Shown here in pieces: positions 1 to 5,139 of a stretch of 5,139 bases of DNA. The position numbers were made by a program, and so were the translations under genes. Within the stretch, counting starts at the first letter, position 1. Every line of letters starts with the position of its first letter. The notes below the pieces were generated by a model. That model did no database searches, was not told the origin of the DNA, and was given only the letters and a program-made list of their open reading frames with translations. The DNA is from Anaerolineae bacterium. GTDB taxonomy: Bacteria; Chloroflexota; Anaerolineae; Aggregatilineales; Phototrophicaceae. The stretch lies in NCBI GenBank assembly GCA_020848855.1, contig JADLHH010000608.1:1-5139 (forward strand), read 5' to 3'.

Positions 1-414
1 AGACAGACGCTCCAGCCGTTCCTGTCCCGCGCCGACAAAGGCTGCATCGTCCTGTGCCGCACGTCGAACCCCGGCGACGACGAATATCAGGATTTGCTGG
101 TCGATGGCAAGCCGCTGTGGCAGATCGTCGCCGCTCGCGTTCACGACGAATGGAATGCCAACGCCAACTGTATGTTGGTGGTCGGCGCAACCCAGCCGGA
201 AGCGCTGCGTGAGGTGCGCGCCATTGTCGGCGACATGACTGTCCTCGTGCCAGGGGTTGGGGCGCAGGGCGGCAGCGTGCGGGATGCCGTCACCGCCGGC
301 ATCAACCGGCACGGCAAAGGCTTGATCGTCAATGCCTCGCGTTCGGTCATCTTTGCCGATGATCCAGCATCCGAAGCGCGCGCACTCCGCGACGAAATCA
401 ACCGCTGGCGCTAA
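1..414 (+). CDS. pyrF: Orotidine 5'-phosphate decarboxylase, type 2 (3' part only)
   Basis: This enzyme decarboxylates OMP to UMP, the last step of de novo pyrimidine synthesis, in the cytoplasm. The reading frame is open from the first base of the window to a TAA at 412-414, giving 137 residues, about half of the roughly 270-280 usual for the type-2 family. The TTG at 94 is only an internal codon, because conserved sequence precedes it: RTSNPG at about 61-78 is typical of type-2 PyrF. Other family signatures are LVPGVGAQGG (244-273), the phosphate-binding loop, and VNASRSVIFA (328-357), whose arginine is expected to contact the substrate phosphate. The catalytic Asp/Lys motif of the N-terminal half lies outside the window, so activity cannot be judged. 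A strong hairpin terminator follows 28 bases after the stop. The family call is confident; the partial state is due to the window edge. Confidence 0.93.
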   Translation, partial: RQTLQPFLSRADKGCIVLCRTSNPGDDEYQDLLVDGKPLWQIVAARVHDEWNANANCMLVVGATQPEALREVRAIVGDMTVLVPGVGAQGGSVRDAVTAGINRHGKGLIVNASRSVIFADDPASEARALRDEINRWR

Positions 415-442
415 TTTGTCTCGCACCCCAATGGTGATTTGT

Positions 443-472
443 AGGGGCGTAACATGTTACGCCCCTCTTTTT
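443..472 (+). terminator. Palindromic terminator after pyrF
   Basis: A perfect 24-bp palindrome occupies 443-466, with half-site AGGGGCGTAACA centred between 454 and 455. It is followed by CTTTTTC, with five T at 468-472. As RNA it would form a stem of about 10 base pairs with a CATG loop and then a U-run, the form of an intrinsic terminator for pyrF. On the minus strand the hairpin is not followed by a T-run, so it should stop only plus-strand transcription well. Its GTAGGGGCG start resembles interspersed palindromes I associate with Chloroflexota and cyanobacteria, so it may be a repeat element used as a terminator. Confidence 0.8.
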
Positions 473-480
473 CATTTCCG

Positions 481-500
481 CTTGGCGTCCTGGCGGTTCA
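481..500 (-). repeat. 20-bp interspersed repeat, copy 1
   Basis: CTTGGCGTCCTGGCGGTTCA on the plus strand matches the stretch at 3817-3836 at 19 of 20 positions; the only difference is C/T at the tenth base. Read on the minus strand (TGAACCGCCAGGACGCCAAG) it begins five bases after the TGA stop of the queuosine-precursor transporter gene, and the 443-466 palindrome follows 14 bases later. Internally it is an imperfect tandem of CTTGGCG-like units. It is non-coding and its function is unknown. Confidence 0.7.
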
Positions 501-505
501 GATAA

Positions 506-1222
506 TCACGTATCTAGCCGGAACGGATTGAAATCGGTGTTGTAGTCGTAGAAATCCTCGTGCTCGGCGGCTTTCAGCCGGTGGATCACCGCCAGCGTAA
601 TCGGCGTCATGATCACTTCGATTCCGACCTTGAGCACGTAATTCGTGACGATCAACGACGCCATCAATTCTGGCGGGAAGACGCCCAGCGCTGTCGCAAT
701 CGTGATGAACGTGATCGAGTCGATCCCCTCGCCCACCAGCGTGCTGCCAATCGTGCGCAACCACACCCAGCGCCCGCGCGTCAGGATTTTCATCCGCGCC
801 AGCACGTAGCTGTTGCTGAACTCGCCCATGAAATACGCCGCCAGGCTGGCGACCACCAGCCCGCTGATCCCGCCCAGCACGGCGTCATACGCGCCCTGCC
901 CAACGCTCTGCTGCCAGAAGGCTTCCCCCGGCAGCACGCCCGCCAGCCACACGAACGCGCCCATCAGCGCCGTCGCGAAGAAGCCGCTCCAGATCACGCG
1001 CCGCGAGCGCCGGTAGCCGTAGATTTCCGTCAGGATATCCCCGAAGATGTACGAAATCGGGAATACCAGCGTCCCGGCATCGAAAACCAGCGCCAGCGGA
1101 CCGATGCTCACGCCCAGATCGATGATCTTGGCGCTGCTCAACAGGTTGCTGAGCAGCAGCACCGTCACGAACAGCACCATGATCAGATCGAAATACTTGA
1201 AATGCTTGTGTTCCTGCTGCAT
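506..1222 (-). CDS. yhhQ: Queuosine precursor transporter, YhhQ/VUT family (DUF165)
   Basis: This is an integral membrane protein expected to import the queuosine precursors preQ0 or preQ1 for tRNA wobble-base modification, as shown for E. coli YhhQ. The 238 residues are close to the usual family size. Hydrophobic segments lie at about 10-31, 40-61, 76-97, 115-133, 158-182 and 186-213, consistent with six or so helices. Family motifs are FPISYIFGDILTEIYG (54-69), RTIGSTLVGEGIDSITF (156-172) and the tail YDYNTDFNPF (225-234). The frame stays open upstream to 1600, but that extension has no family character, is antisense to the ATPase gene, and the family begins just before the first helix, so the ATG at 1222-1220 is chosen. 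No strong Shine-Dalgarno is visible before it. The gene ends in TGA and converges on pyrF; it diverges from the ATPase gene. No queuosine biosynthesis gene or preQ1 riboswitch is seen nearby, so the exact substrate is inferred. Confidence 0.9.
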   Translation of the reverse strand: MQQEHKHFKYFDLIMVLFVTVLLLSNLLSSAKIIDLGVSIGPLALVFDAGTLVFPISYIFGDILTEIYGYRRSRRVIWSGFFATALMGAFVWLAGVLPGEAFWQQSVGQGAYDAVLGGISGLVVASLAAYFMGEFSNSYVLARMKILTRGRWVWLRTIGSTLVGEGIDSITFITIATALGVFPPELMASLIVTNYVLKVGIEVIMTPITLAVIHRLKAAEHEDFYDYNTDFNPFRLDT

Positions 1223-1259
1223 ATCGCTCGTCGCATCTGTCTTTTCGGGAAACGGCTCT

Positions 1260-1288
1260 ATTCTCTCACCTGTGGTAGAATTCGACAA
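1260..1288 (-). promoter_or_regulatory. Candidate promoter for the yhhQ-type gene
   Basis: Read on the minus strand, TTGTCG (1288-1283) and GAGAAT (1265-1260) are spaced by 17 bases, each matching the sigma-70-type consensus at four of six positions. This would give a leader of about 30 bases before the ATG at 1222. It overlaps the candidate promoter of the divergent ATPase gene. The match is modest and the base composition of the gap is AT-rich enough to produce it by chance. Confidence 0.3.
1273..1281 (+). promoter_or_regulatory. Candidate extended -10 promoter for the ATPase gene
   Basis: TGG followed by TAGAAT gives an extended -10 element, with five of six bases matching TATAAT and the TGn motif directly before it. 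No good -35 hexamer is found at the usual distance, which extended -10 promoters can tolerate. Transcription would start near 1288, leaving about 30 bases of leader before the ATG at 1319. It sits in the only gap (1223-1318) available to the divergent gene pair. Confidence 0.4.
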
Positions 1289-1318
1289 TAACGGCTTGCT
1301 GAATTTCACGGATAGCCC

Positions 1319-2431
1319 ATGAACCCGACGCGCCAGTACGACCTCGATTTTCGCAAAGAAGAAGTCGAATACATCATGCGGCGCATCGGTGGCGCAGCCT
1401 CGACCTCGCTGGTCGGCATCGGCAGCGTCGGCAAGTCCAATCTGCTTCAGCACCTCTCCGACCCGAACGTCCATGCCCATTACCTCGGCGCGGACGCCAA
1501 AATCAAGACCATCATCATCGACGCCAACATGCTCGGACCGCTGCCCGCCGACGCCGACGACCCCATGCGCTGCTGGGCGGGCTACGAATTGATGATGCAC
1601 CGCATGTTTCTGGCGTTCTACCCGTTCGACATGCTCTCAGAGAGCGAAGCCAGCCGCTTCTACGAGACTTATCTCGCCCTGCAGAACGGCGCGAACCCAC
1701 TCTATACCTACATGGCGCTGCGCTACTTCGAGGTCGGCTTGCAGTTCTTCATCCGCGAAGGCTACAAGATCGTCTTCATGTTCGACGAGTTCGAAGAAAT
1801 GCTGCGCCAGCTTCCGGTCAAGTTCTACCAGACCCTGCGCGGCATCCGCGACGCCAGCAAGCGTAATCTCGTCTATCTCACCTTCACCCGGTCGCCGCTC
1901 CCGGCGCTGATCGAGCGTTACGACATTTCGGCTCTGGATATCGAGCCGTTCGCTGAGCTGTTCACCGACAACGTCGCCTACGTGGGACCTTACAACGACA
2001 AAGATGCGCGCAAGATGTACGACGAGCTGACGACCCGCCGCCAAAAAACGTACCCGCCCGCCGTTCGCGACCTGCTGCTGGAAACGACCGGACGCTATGC
2101 CGGGCTGCTGCGCGCCGGGTTCGCTTCGCTCGAAGACCTCGGCAGTCTCGATCAGATCACGACGGTCGACGCGCTCGCCGAAACGCTGGCGGCGCGCATC
2201 CCGATCCGCACCGAATGTAAAACCATCTGGACGAGCCTCAACCGTTCCGAGCAGTACGTCCTCAAAGCCGTCGCCCGCCTGACGCCCTACAACGTCAGCG
2301 CCGAGACCGAGCAGGCGGTCACCATGCTCGTACAGAAGCGCCTGCTGCGGCTGGACAAGAACCAGCAGCGGCTCGAAATTCAGCCGCCCGTCTTCCGCGT
2401 CTTCGTCAGCACCAACCCCGACCCGTCATGA
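1319..2431 (+). CDS. P-loop ATPase, AAA/STAND-like, with C-terminal winged-helix-like region
   Basis: This is a 370-residue soluble ATPase of unknown role. The Walker A motif GIGSVGKS lies at residues 33-40, and Walker B is IVFMFDEFEEM (151-161), with D156 and E157 as the metal-binding and catalytic acids. A sensor-1-like strand is NLVYLTFTRSP (183-193). The order resembles archaeal-ATPase/ORC-Cdc6/STAND proteins. The region after about residue 300, RSEQYVLKAVARL through LVQKRLLRLDKN and on to the end, looks like a winged helix, which would suit DNA or protein binding. No effector domain, repeat array, signal peptide or membrane segment is visible. An in-frame TAG at 1313-1315 rules out any earlier start than 1319; only a weak GGAT (1310-1313) precedes the ATG. 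Its stop overlaps the start of the IMPACT gene. The ATPase fold is clear; substrate, partner and process are not, and a regulatory switch or a chromosome- or defence-related function are both open. Confidence 0.85.
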   Translation: MNPTRQYDLDFRKEEVEYIMRRIGGAASTSLVGIGSVGKSNLLQHLSDPNVHAHYLGADAKIKTIIIDANMLGPLPADADDPMRCWAGYELMMHRMFLAFYPFDMLSESEASRFYETYLALQNGANPLYTYMALRYFEVGLQFFIREGYKIVFMFDEFEEMLRQLPVKFYQTLRGIRDASKRNLVYLTFTRSPLPALIERYDISALDIEPFAELFTDNVAYVGPYNDKDARKMYDELTTRRQKTYPPAVRDLLLETTGRYAGLLRAGFASLEDLGSLDQITTVDALAETLAARIPIRTECKTIWTSLNRSEQYVLKAVARLTPYNVSAETEQAVTMLVQKRLLRLDKNQQRLEIQPPVFRVFVSTNPDPS

Positions 2432-3036
2432 GCGACGGTTATCTCATCCCGGCACAGCAGCAACGGGTGACGACCGCCGTTTCGAATTCGCGCTTCATCA
2501 CCACCATCGGGCGCGTCACGTCGGTTGACGAGGCGAAAGCATTCCTTGCCGCCGCCCGCGCCGAGATGCCCGACGCCAACCACCACGTCTATGCCTACCG
2601 CGTCGGCTACGGCAATTCGGTTATCGAAGGCATGAGCGACGACGGCGAGCCGTCCGGCACGTCAGGACCGCCGGTGCTGGCGGTGCCGCGCGGCTCCGGC
2701 ATCGGCGACGTGATCGTCGTCGTCACCCGCTACTTTGGCGGCACGAAGCTCGGCACGGGTGGACTCGTCCGCGCCTATGGCGACGCCGCCCGCGTCGGGC
2801 TGGAGTCGCTGCCCACCGAGCGCAAGATCGACAAACAGGTCGTCGGCATTGAAATCCCCTACCACCATTTCGAACAGGTTAAGCGTCTGGTCGCCCGGTT
2901 CGACGGCTCAATTGACGACGAAACTTTCGCCGGAGACATCACCATCCTCGCCTCGTTCCCGGTCGATCAGATCGATAGCTTCAGCGCCGCATTAGTTGAG
3001 CTGACCGCCGGCAGCGTGCAGCCGGTTCTCCTGTAG
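2428..3036 (+). CDS. yigZ: IMPACT/YigZ family protein (UPF0029 plus DUF1949)
   Basis: The 202 residues match the whole bacterial YigZ/YvyE family in length and layout. The N-terminal UPF0029 (IMPACT) domain covers about residues 15-128, with SRFITTIG (21-28), the histidine pair H52-H53 in ANHHVYAYR, SDDGEPSGTSGPPVL (70-84) and the hallmark VVTRYFGGTKLGTGGLVRAY (98-117). The C-terminal DUF1949 ferredoxin-like domain covers about 137-200. Eukaryotic IMPACT regulates the translation kinase GCN2 through GCN1; the bacterial proteins are thought to act around translation, but their biochemical role is not settled. The ATG lies in an ATGA overlap with the ATPase stop, and no Shine-Dalgarno is seen directly before it, so translation is probably coupled to the upstream gene. 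No T-rich terminator hairpin follows the TAG stop. The family assignment is strong; the symbol is by similarity to E. coli. Confidence 0.92.
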   Translation: MSDGYLIPAQQQRVTTAVSNSRFITTIGRVTSVDEAKAFLAAARAEMPDANHHVYAYRVGYGNSVIEGMSDDGEPSGTSGPPVLAVPRGSGIGDVIVVVTRYFGGTKLGTGGLVRAYGDAARVGLESLPTERKIDKQVVGIEIPYHHFEQVKRLVARFDGSIDDETFAGDITILASFPVDQIDSFSAALVELTAGSVQPVLL

Positions 3037-3099
3037 TCCGCTTTCCATTCTCGCTCAAAACGTGTAGAACTGTAAGCCAGTCCGATTTGCATTGATGGT

Positions 3100-3115
3100 G
3101 GAAAGGCGGCTTTCC
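3100..3115 (+). promoter_or_regulatory. Hairpin over the ribosome binding site of the 3117 gene
   Basis: GGAAAG (3100-3105) and CTTTCC (3110-3115) are perfect complements separated by the four bases GCGG, ending one base before the ATG at 3117. The left arm contains the only purine-rich Shine-Dalgarno-like sequence of this gene (GGTGGAAAGG, 3097-3106). Folding would hide the ribosome binding site, so it could lower or condition translation. The stem is only six base pairs and may be chance. Confidence 0.4.
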
Positions 3116-3116
3116 T

Positions 3117-3740
3117 ATGTTCAGGTCACTGCTTGATGTCCCCAATGATCAGATATCGCTCGAAAAGCGTCTTCAAAACCTCGGCACGCCCGGCTTGATT
3201 GTGGTGACGCTGATTGTCCTGGCTATCCTCGTCGCCGTCGCGCCATCCGTGAATCAGTGGGCGACCACGACCGAAAAATGGTGGGGATTCGTGTCGACCG
3301 CTTTCACCGTCGTCGGCGGCACAGTCGGCTTGTGGTTCGTCTGGCTGAAATTCATCCGGGCGCGCGAATTCGCCCCCAGGCTCGACGTGGCGCTCACGGC
3401 GGGCAAGAGCTTCCTCACCGACGCCGACGGGATGCTGCACTGGTGCGGCGTCCGCATGGAAAACAAGGGCGCGGTTTCGGTGGACTACGAAATCGAGGTC
3501 TTGCCGCTCCTGCATCTTGGCAGCGCCAGCAGCCCTGGCACAGTGCTGCAGCCGCTCGCGCCCGCCGCCACCGGCAGCACGCCTAAAGTCGATGTCGGCG
3601 GTTCCGCTTACGAGCATTTCATCACCGCTGTTCCGCTCAGCAATGCGCAGGCGGTGACGTTTCAGGTGAAAGTGAAACAGGGACAGTACGTATGGCGCGG
3701 CTGTATCACCCAGTCGAATCTGAAGGAGCCACCCAAATAA
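3117..3740 (+). CDS. Unrecognised membrane protein, two N-terminal helices plus beta-rich domain
   Basis: I do not recognise this 207-residue protein. The first 22 residues are polar and amphipathic (ending KRLQNLG). Two membrane segments follow, about 25-43 (PGLIVVTLIVLAILVAVAP) and 57-77 (GFVSTAFTVVGGTVGLWFVWL), joined by a short linker with WATTTEKWW. A basic stretch (KFIRAREFAPR, 78-88) follows the second helix. The remaining roughly 120 residues are rich in alternating hydrophobic positions (LDVALTAG, VRMENKGAVSVDYEIEVLPL, VTFQVKVKQGQYVWRGCI) and read as a beta-sandwich. The positive residues after helix two suggest that both the N terminus and the C-terminal domain face the cytoplasm. 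Two cysteines, 110 and one near the end, are present. The ATG has a GGAAAGG ribosome binding site about ten bases upstream, inside a small hairpin. It lies 80 bases after the IMPACT gene and may be a separate unit. Codon use matches the neighbours. Confidence 0.75.
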   Translation: MFRSLLDVPNDQISLEKRLQNLGTPGLIVVTLIVLAILVAVAPSVNQWATTTEKWWGFVSTAFTVVGGTVGLWFVWLKFIRAREFAPRLDVALTAGKSFLTDADGMLHWCGVRMENKGAVSVDYEIEVLPLLHLGSASSPGTVLQPLAPAATGSTPKVDVGGSAYEHFITAVPLSNAQAVTFQVKVKQGQYVWRGCITQSNLKEPPK

Positions 3741-3748
3741 CGTTGATC

Positions 3749-3779
3749 TAGTTGGGCGAGGCAGCGCCTCGCCCAACTA
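3749..3779. repeat. Strong inverted repeat (14-bp arms) in convergent gap
   Basis: TAGTTGGGCGAGGC (3749-3762) and its exact complement (3766-3779) surround the three bases AGC. It starts eight bases after the stop of the 3117 gene and would form a very stable hairpin on either strand. Neither side has a T-run, so it is not a textbook intrinsic terminator, although it could still end or protect transcripts of the two converging genes. Its GTTGGGCGAGGC type resembles an interspersed palindrome family. Confidence 0.75.
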
Positions 3780-3797
3780 CAAGCACCTCTTGGCGTA

Positions 3798-3816
3798 GGC
3801 GAACTGAAGGTTCGCC
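3798..3816. repeat. Small inverted repeat flanked by CTTGGCGT units
   Basis: GGCGAAC (3798-3804) and GTTCGCC (3810-3816) are perfect 7-bp arms around TGAAG. A CTTGGCGT unit stands on each side, at 3789-3796 and 3817-3824, in direct orientation, so the stem-loop looks framed by short direct repeats. The right-hand unit belongs to the 20-bp repeat that starts at 3817. Confidence 0.55.
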
Positions 3817-3836
3817 CTTGGCGTCTTGGCGGTTCA
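3817..3836 (-). repeat. 20-bp interspersed repeat, copy 2
   Basis: CTTGGCGTCTTGGCGGTTCA differs from the copy at 481-500 by one base. Here the internal tandem is clearer: CTTGGCGT then CTTGGCGG. On the minus strand it begins 28 bases after the TAG stop of the LCP gene, and two inverted repeats follow it (3798-3816, 3749-3779). The 124-base gap 3741-3864 holds these elements and no gene. Confidence 0.7.
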
Positions 3837-3864
3837 TGATCTTTCGATGGTTTTCGGGGCGATC

Positions 3865-5133
3865 CTACTGCGGCGGCGCGACGTTGTACGTACACGACGC
3901 ATACGACCCGCCCAGCACCACCCGGAAATCAACCGTCCGGTTTGGGTCAGGCTCGCTCACGATGTCCGCTTCAGGCACGCGCAGCACGGCAGCCAACGCC
4001 GACAGGCTGCTGCCTTTGCCGCGTCCGGTGTAATCGTGAATCATCGTACGCGGCTGGTAAGCCGGAGCATCGCTGCCGATGGTCGCCACGAAACCTTCCC
4101 GTGCCAGCCGATCCGCCGCCACCCGCGCCATCGAGCGCAGCCCCGTGCCGTTGATGACTTCGACGCGCGCGTGCTCACGCACCAGTTGGTTCGCCGTCGG
4201 CGGCTGGATCATCTTCAGTTCGAGCGCGCGAATCGCCTCGCGCTGCGGCGTCAGCACGCTGGAGCCTTCCGGCGACAGCCAGGGCTGTGTCTCGGTGTAC
4301 TGCCGAAAGGTGTACGACGCGATCCGGCTCGAATCCAGCGAGAGCGCCAGCGGCACGAGGTCGAGCAGATCGCCAAGCTGGATATCGGTCTCGACCGTTT
4401 CCAGCACCTGCGGATAGATGTCCGAAAGCTGGTCGATCAGGTTCAGCCCGACTACCCGCTGCCACAGCGCCTTCAGCAGCGCCTGATGCCGCCGCCCCCG
4501 GTCGAAATCGCTGCTGGTGCGGCGGCTGCGCGCGTACCACAGCGCCAGATCGCCGTCCATCTCGTGCAGCCCGATTGGCAGCGTGAACAGTTCCCAGTTG
4601 TCCTCAACTGCCGGATCGAGGTCAGGTTCTTTGAGCCGCCAATCCTGAATGGCGCAGTCCACCGAAATCTCGATGCCGCCCAACGCATCCACGATCTGCC
4701 GGAAGTCGTTGAAATCGACCCGCGCATAGTGGTCGATTTCCAGCCCCAGATTGTAGCGAATCGTCTCCGCCAGCAGCGCGAAGCCGCCCGTGCCGTCGTG
4801 CTCGCCATAGCCATATGCGCTGTTGATCCGGTAGACCTCGTGACCGGGGATGTACACGTACAGGTCGCGCGGGATCGACAGCATCGCCACCGAGCCGGCG
4901 CTCCGGTTGACCGACACGATCACCATCACGTCGGTGCGCCCGGCATTGACCGGATTGGTCGTGTCGCTGCCCAGCAGCAGAAAATTCTCGATGTCGTAGC
5001 CGTTTGTGTCGAGCATTGGCATGGGTTCGGGCACGGCATCGGGGTCGGCAATCGTGAAGCCGGGTTCCTGCGCCCACACCGGCAGCGTCAGAGCCATCAG
5101 CATCACGAGCGAAAGGATGCAGGGGCGCAGCAC
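3865..5133 (-). CDS. LytR-CpsA-Psr (LCP) family protein with LytR_C domain
   Basis: LCP proteins transfer polymers from lipid carriers to peptidoglycan or related envelope acceptors outside the cell membrane. From the GTG at 5133 the protein has 422 residues. Residues 1-21 form a signal-like segment: basic residue 3, hydrophobic 6-19, and VWA before Q22. The LCP domain spans about 50-225, with FLLLGSD (51-57), GRTDVMVIVSVN (65-76), SIPRDLYVYIPG (86-97), INSAYGYGE (103-111), and the arginine-rich block YARSRRTSSDFDRGRRHQ (200-217); R66, D68, R89, D90, R202 and R204 are the expected pyrophosphate and metal contacts. A LytR_C domain covers about 322-408 (VEVINGTGLRSMARVAADRL onward to FRVVLGG). 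The stop is TAG. The frame is still open at the window edge, so the true start may lie beyond 5139; the ATG at 5103 would break the signal segment. The polymer it transfers cannot be told from the sequence. Confidence 0.9.
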   Translation of the reverse strand: MLRPCILSLVMLMALTLPVWAQEPGFTIADPDAVPEPMPMLDTNGYDIENFLLLGSDTTNPVNAGRTDVMVIVSVNRSAGSVAMLSIPRDLYVYIPGHEVYRINSAYGYGEHDGTGGFALLAETIRYNLGLEIDHYARVDFNDFRQIVDALGGIEISVDCAIQDWRLKEPDLDPAVEDNWELFTLPIGLHEMDGDLALWYARSRRTSSDFDRGRRHQALLKALWQRVVGLNLIDQLSDIYPQVLETVETDIQLGDLLDLVPLALSLDSSRIASYTFRQYTETQPWLSPEGSSVLTPQREAIRALELKMIQPPTANQLVREHARVEVINGTGLRSMARVAADRLAREGFVATIGSDAPAYQPRTMIHDYTGRGKGSSLSALAAVLRVPEADIVSEPDPNRTVDFRVVLGGSYASCTYNVAPPQ

Positions 5134-5139
5134 CCTGAG

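Noticed and set aside
1133..1157. Hairpin with 8-bp arms (GCTGCTCA / TGAGCAGC) inside the transporter gene.
   Set aside because: It falls in the codons of LLSNLLSS in the first helix, where repeated Leu and Ser codons readily produce it; there is no other sign of a regulatory role.
1223..1290. Possible preQ1 riboswitch in the transporter leader.
   Set aside because: The leader shows no preQ1-I style stem with A-rich tail and no clear pseudoknot pairing.
560..1291. Open frame of 243 codons on the plus strand opposite the transporter gene.
   Set aside because: The product is rich in His, Arg, Gln and Ala with no domain, as expected of the antisense shadow of a GC-rich gene.
1223..1600. N-terminal extension of the minus-strand transporter frame up to 1600 (126 extra residues).
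   Set aside because: The extra part is His/Asp/Gly/Arg-rich, lacks family similarity, is antisense to the conserved Walker A region of the ATPase gene, and the YhhQ family starts just before the first helix.
3002..3026. CCGGC / GCCGG short inverted repeat near the end of the IMPACT gene as a terminator.
   Set aside because: The arms are only five bases, it lies within coding sequence, and no T-run follows.
3126..3776. Open frame of 216 codons on the minus strand opposite the two-helix membrane protein.
   Set aside because: Low-complexity Arg/Gly/Asp-rich translation without motifs; the plus-strand frame has coherent membrane helices, a ribosome binding site and a beta-rich domain.

Overview
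The window is a compact, GC-rich stretch of bacterial chromosome with six protein-coding genes and short intergenic gaps. No tRNA, rRNA, CRISPR array, transposase or phage gene is visible. The genes present are a type-2 PyrF, a YhhQ-family transporter, an AAA/STAND-like ATPase with a C-terminal winged-helix-like region, an IMPACT protein and an LCP protein carrying a LytR_C domain. Together with 'GTAGGGGCG...' palindromes between genes, this gene mix suggests a Chloroflexota (Anaerolineae-like) genome. That assignment is inference from family flavour and not from a marker gene.

Layout: the 3' half of pyrF (+) ends at 414 and is followed by a strong palindromic terminator (443-472). A convergent yhhQ-type queuosine-precursor transporter lies on the minus strand (506-1222). 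A 96-bp divergent promoter region (1223-1318) separates it from a plus-strand pair: a P-loop ATPase of unknown role (1319-2431) and a YigZ/IMPACT protein (2428-3036) joined by an ATGA overlap. After an 80-bp gap ending in a small hairpin over the ribosome binding site comes an unrecognised protein with two membrane segments (3117-3740). A convergent gap of 124 bp, full of inverted repeats, then leads to the 3' end of a minus-strand LytR-CpsA-Psr protein (3865-5133). The 5' end of that gene is at or just beyond the window edge.

The genes do not form one pathway. PyrF makes UMP, YhhQ imports a tRNA-modification precursor, IMPACT proteins are linked to translation, and LCP proteins attach polymers to the cell wall. 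The only tight functional coupling visible is the ATPase-IMPACT pair. The most distinctive non-coding feature is a 20-bp interspersed repeat (19/20 identical) found just downstream of both minus-strand genes. In both places it is followed, on the same side and in the same orientation, by strong palindromes. I found no convincing new defence, mobile or RNA system here.
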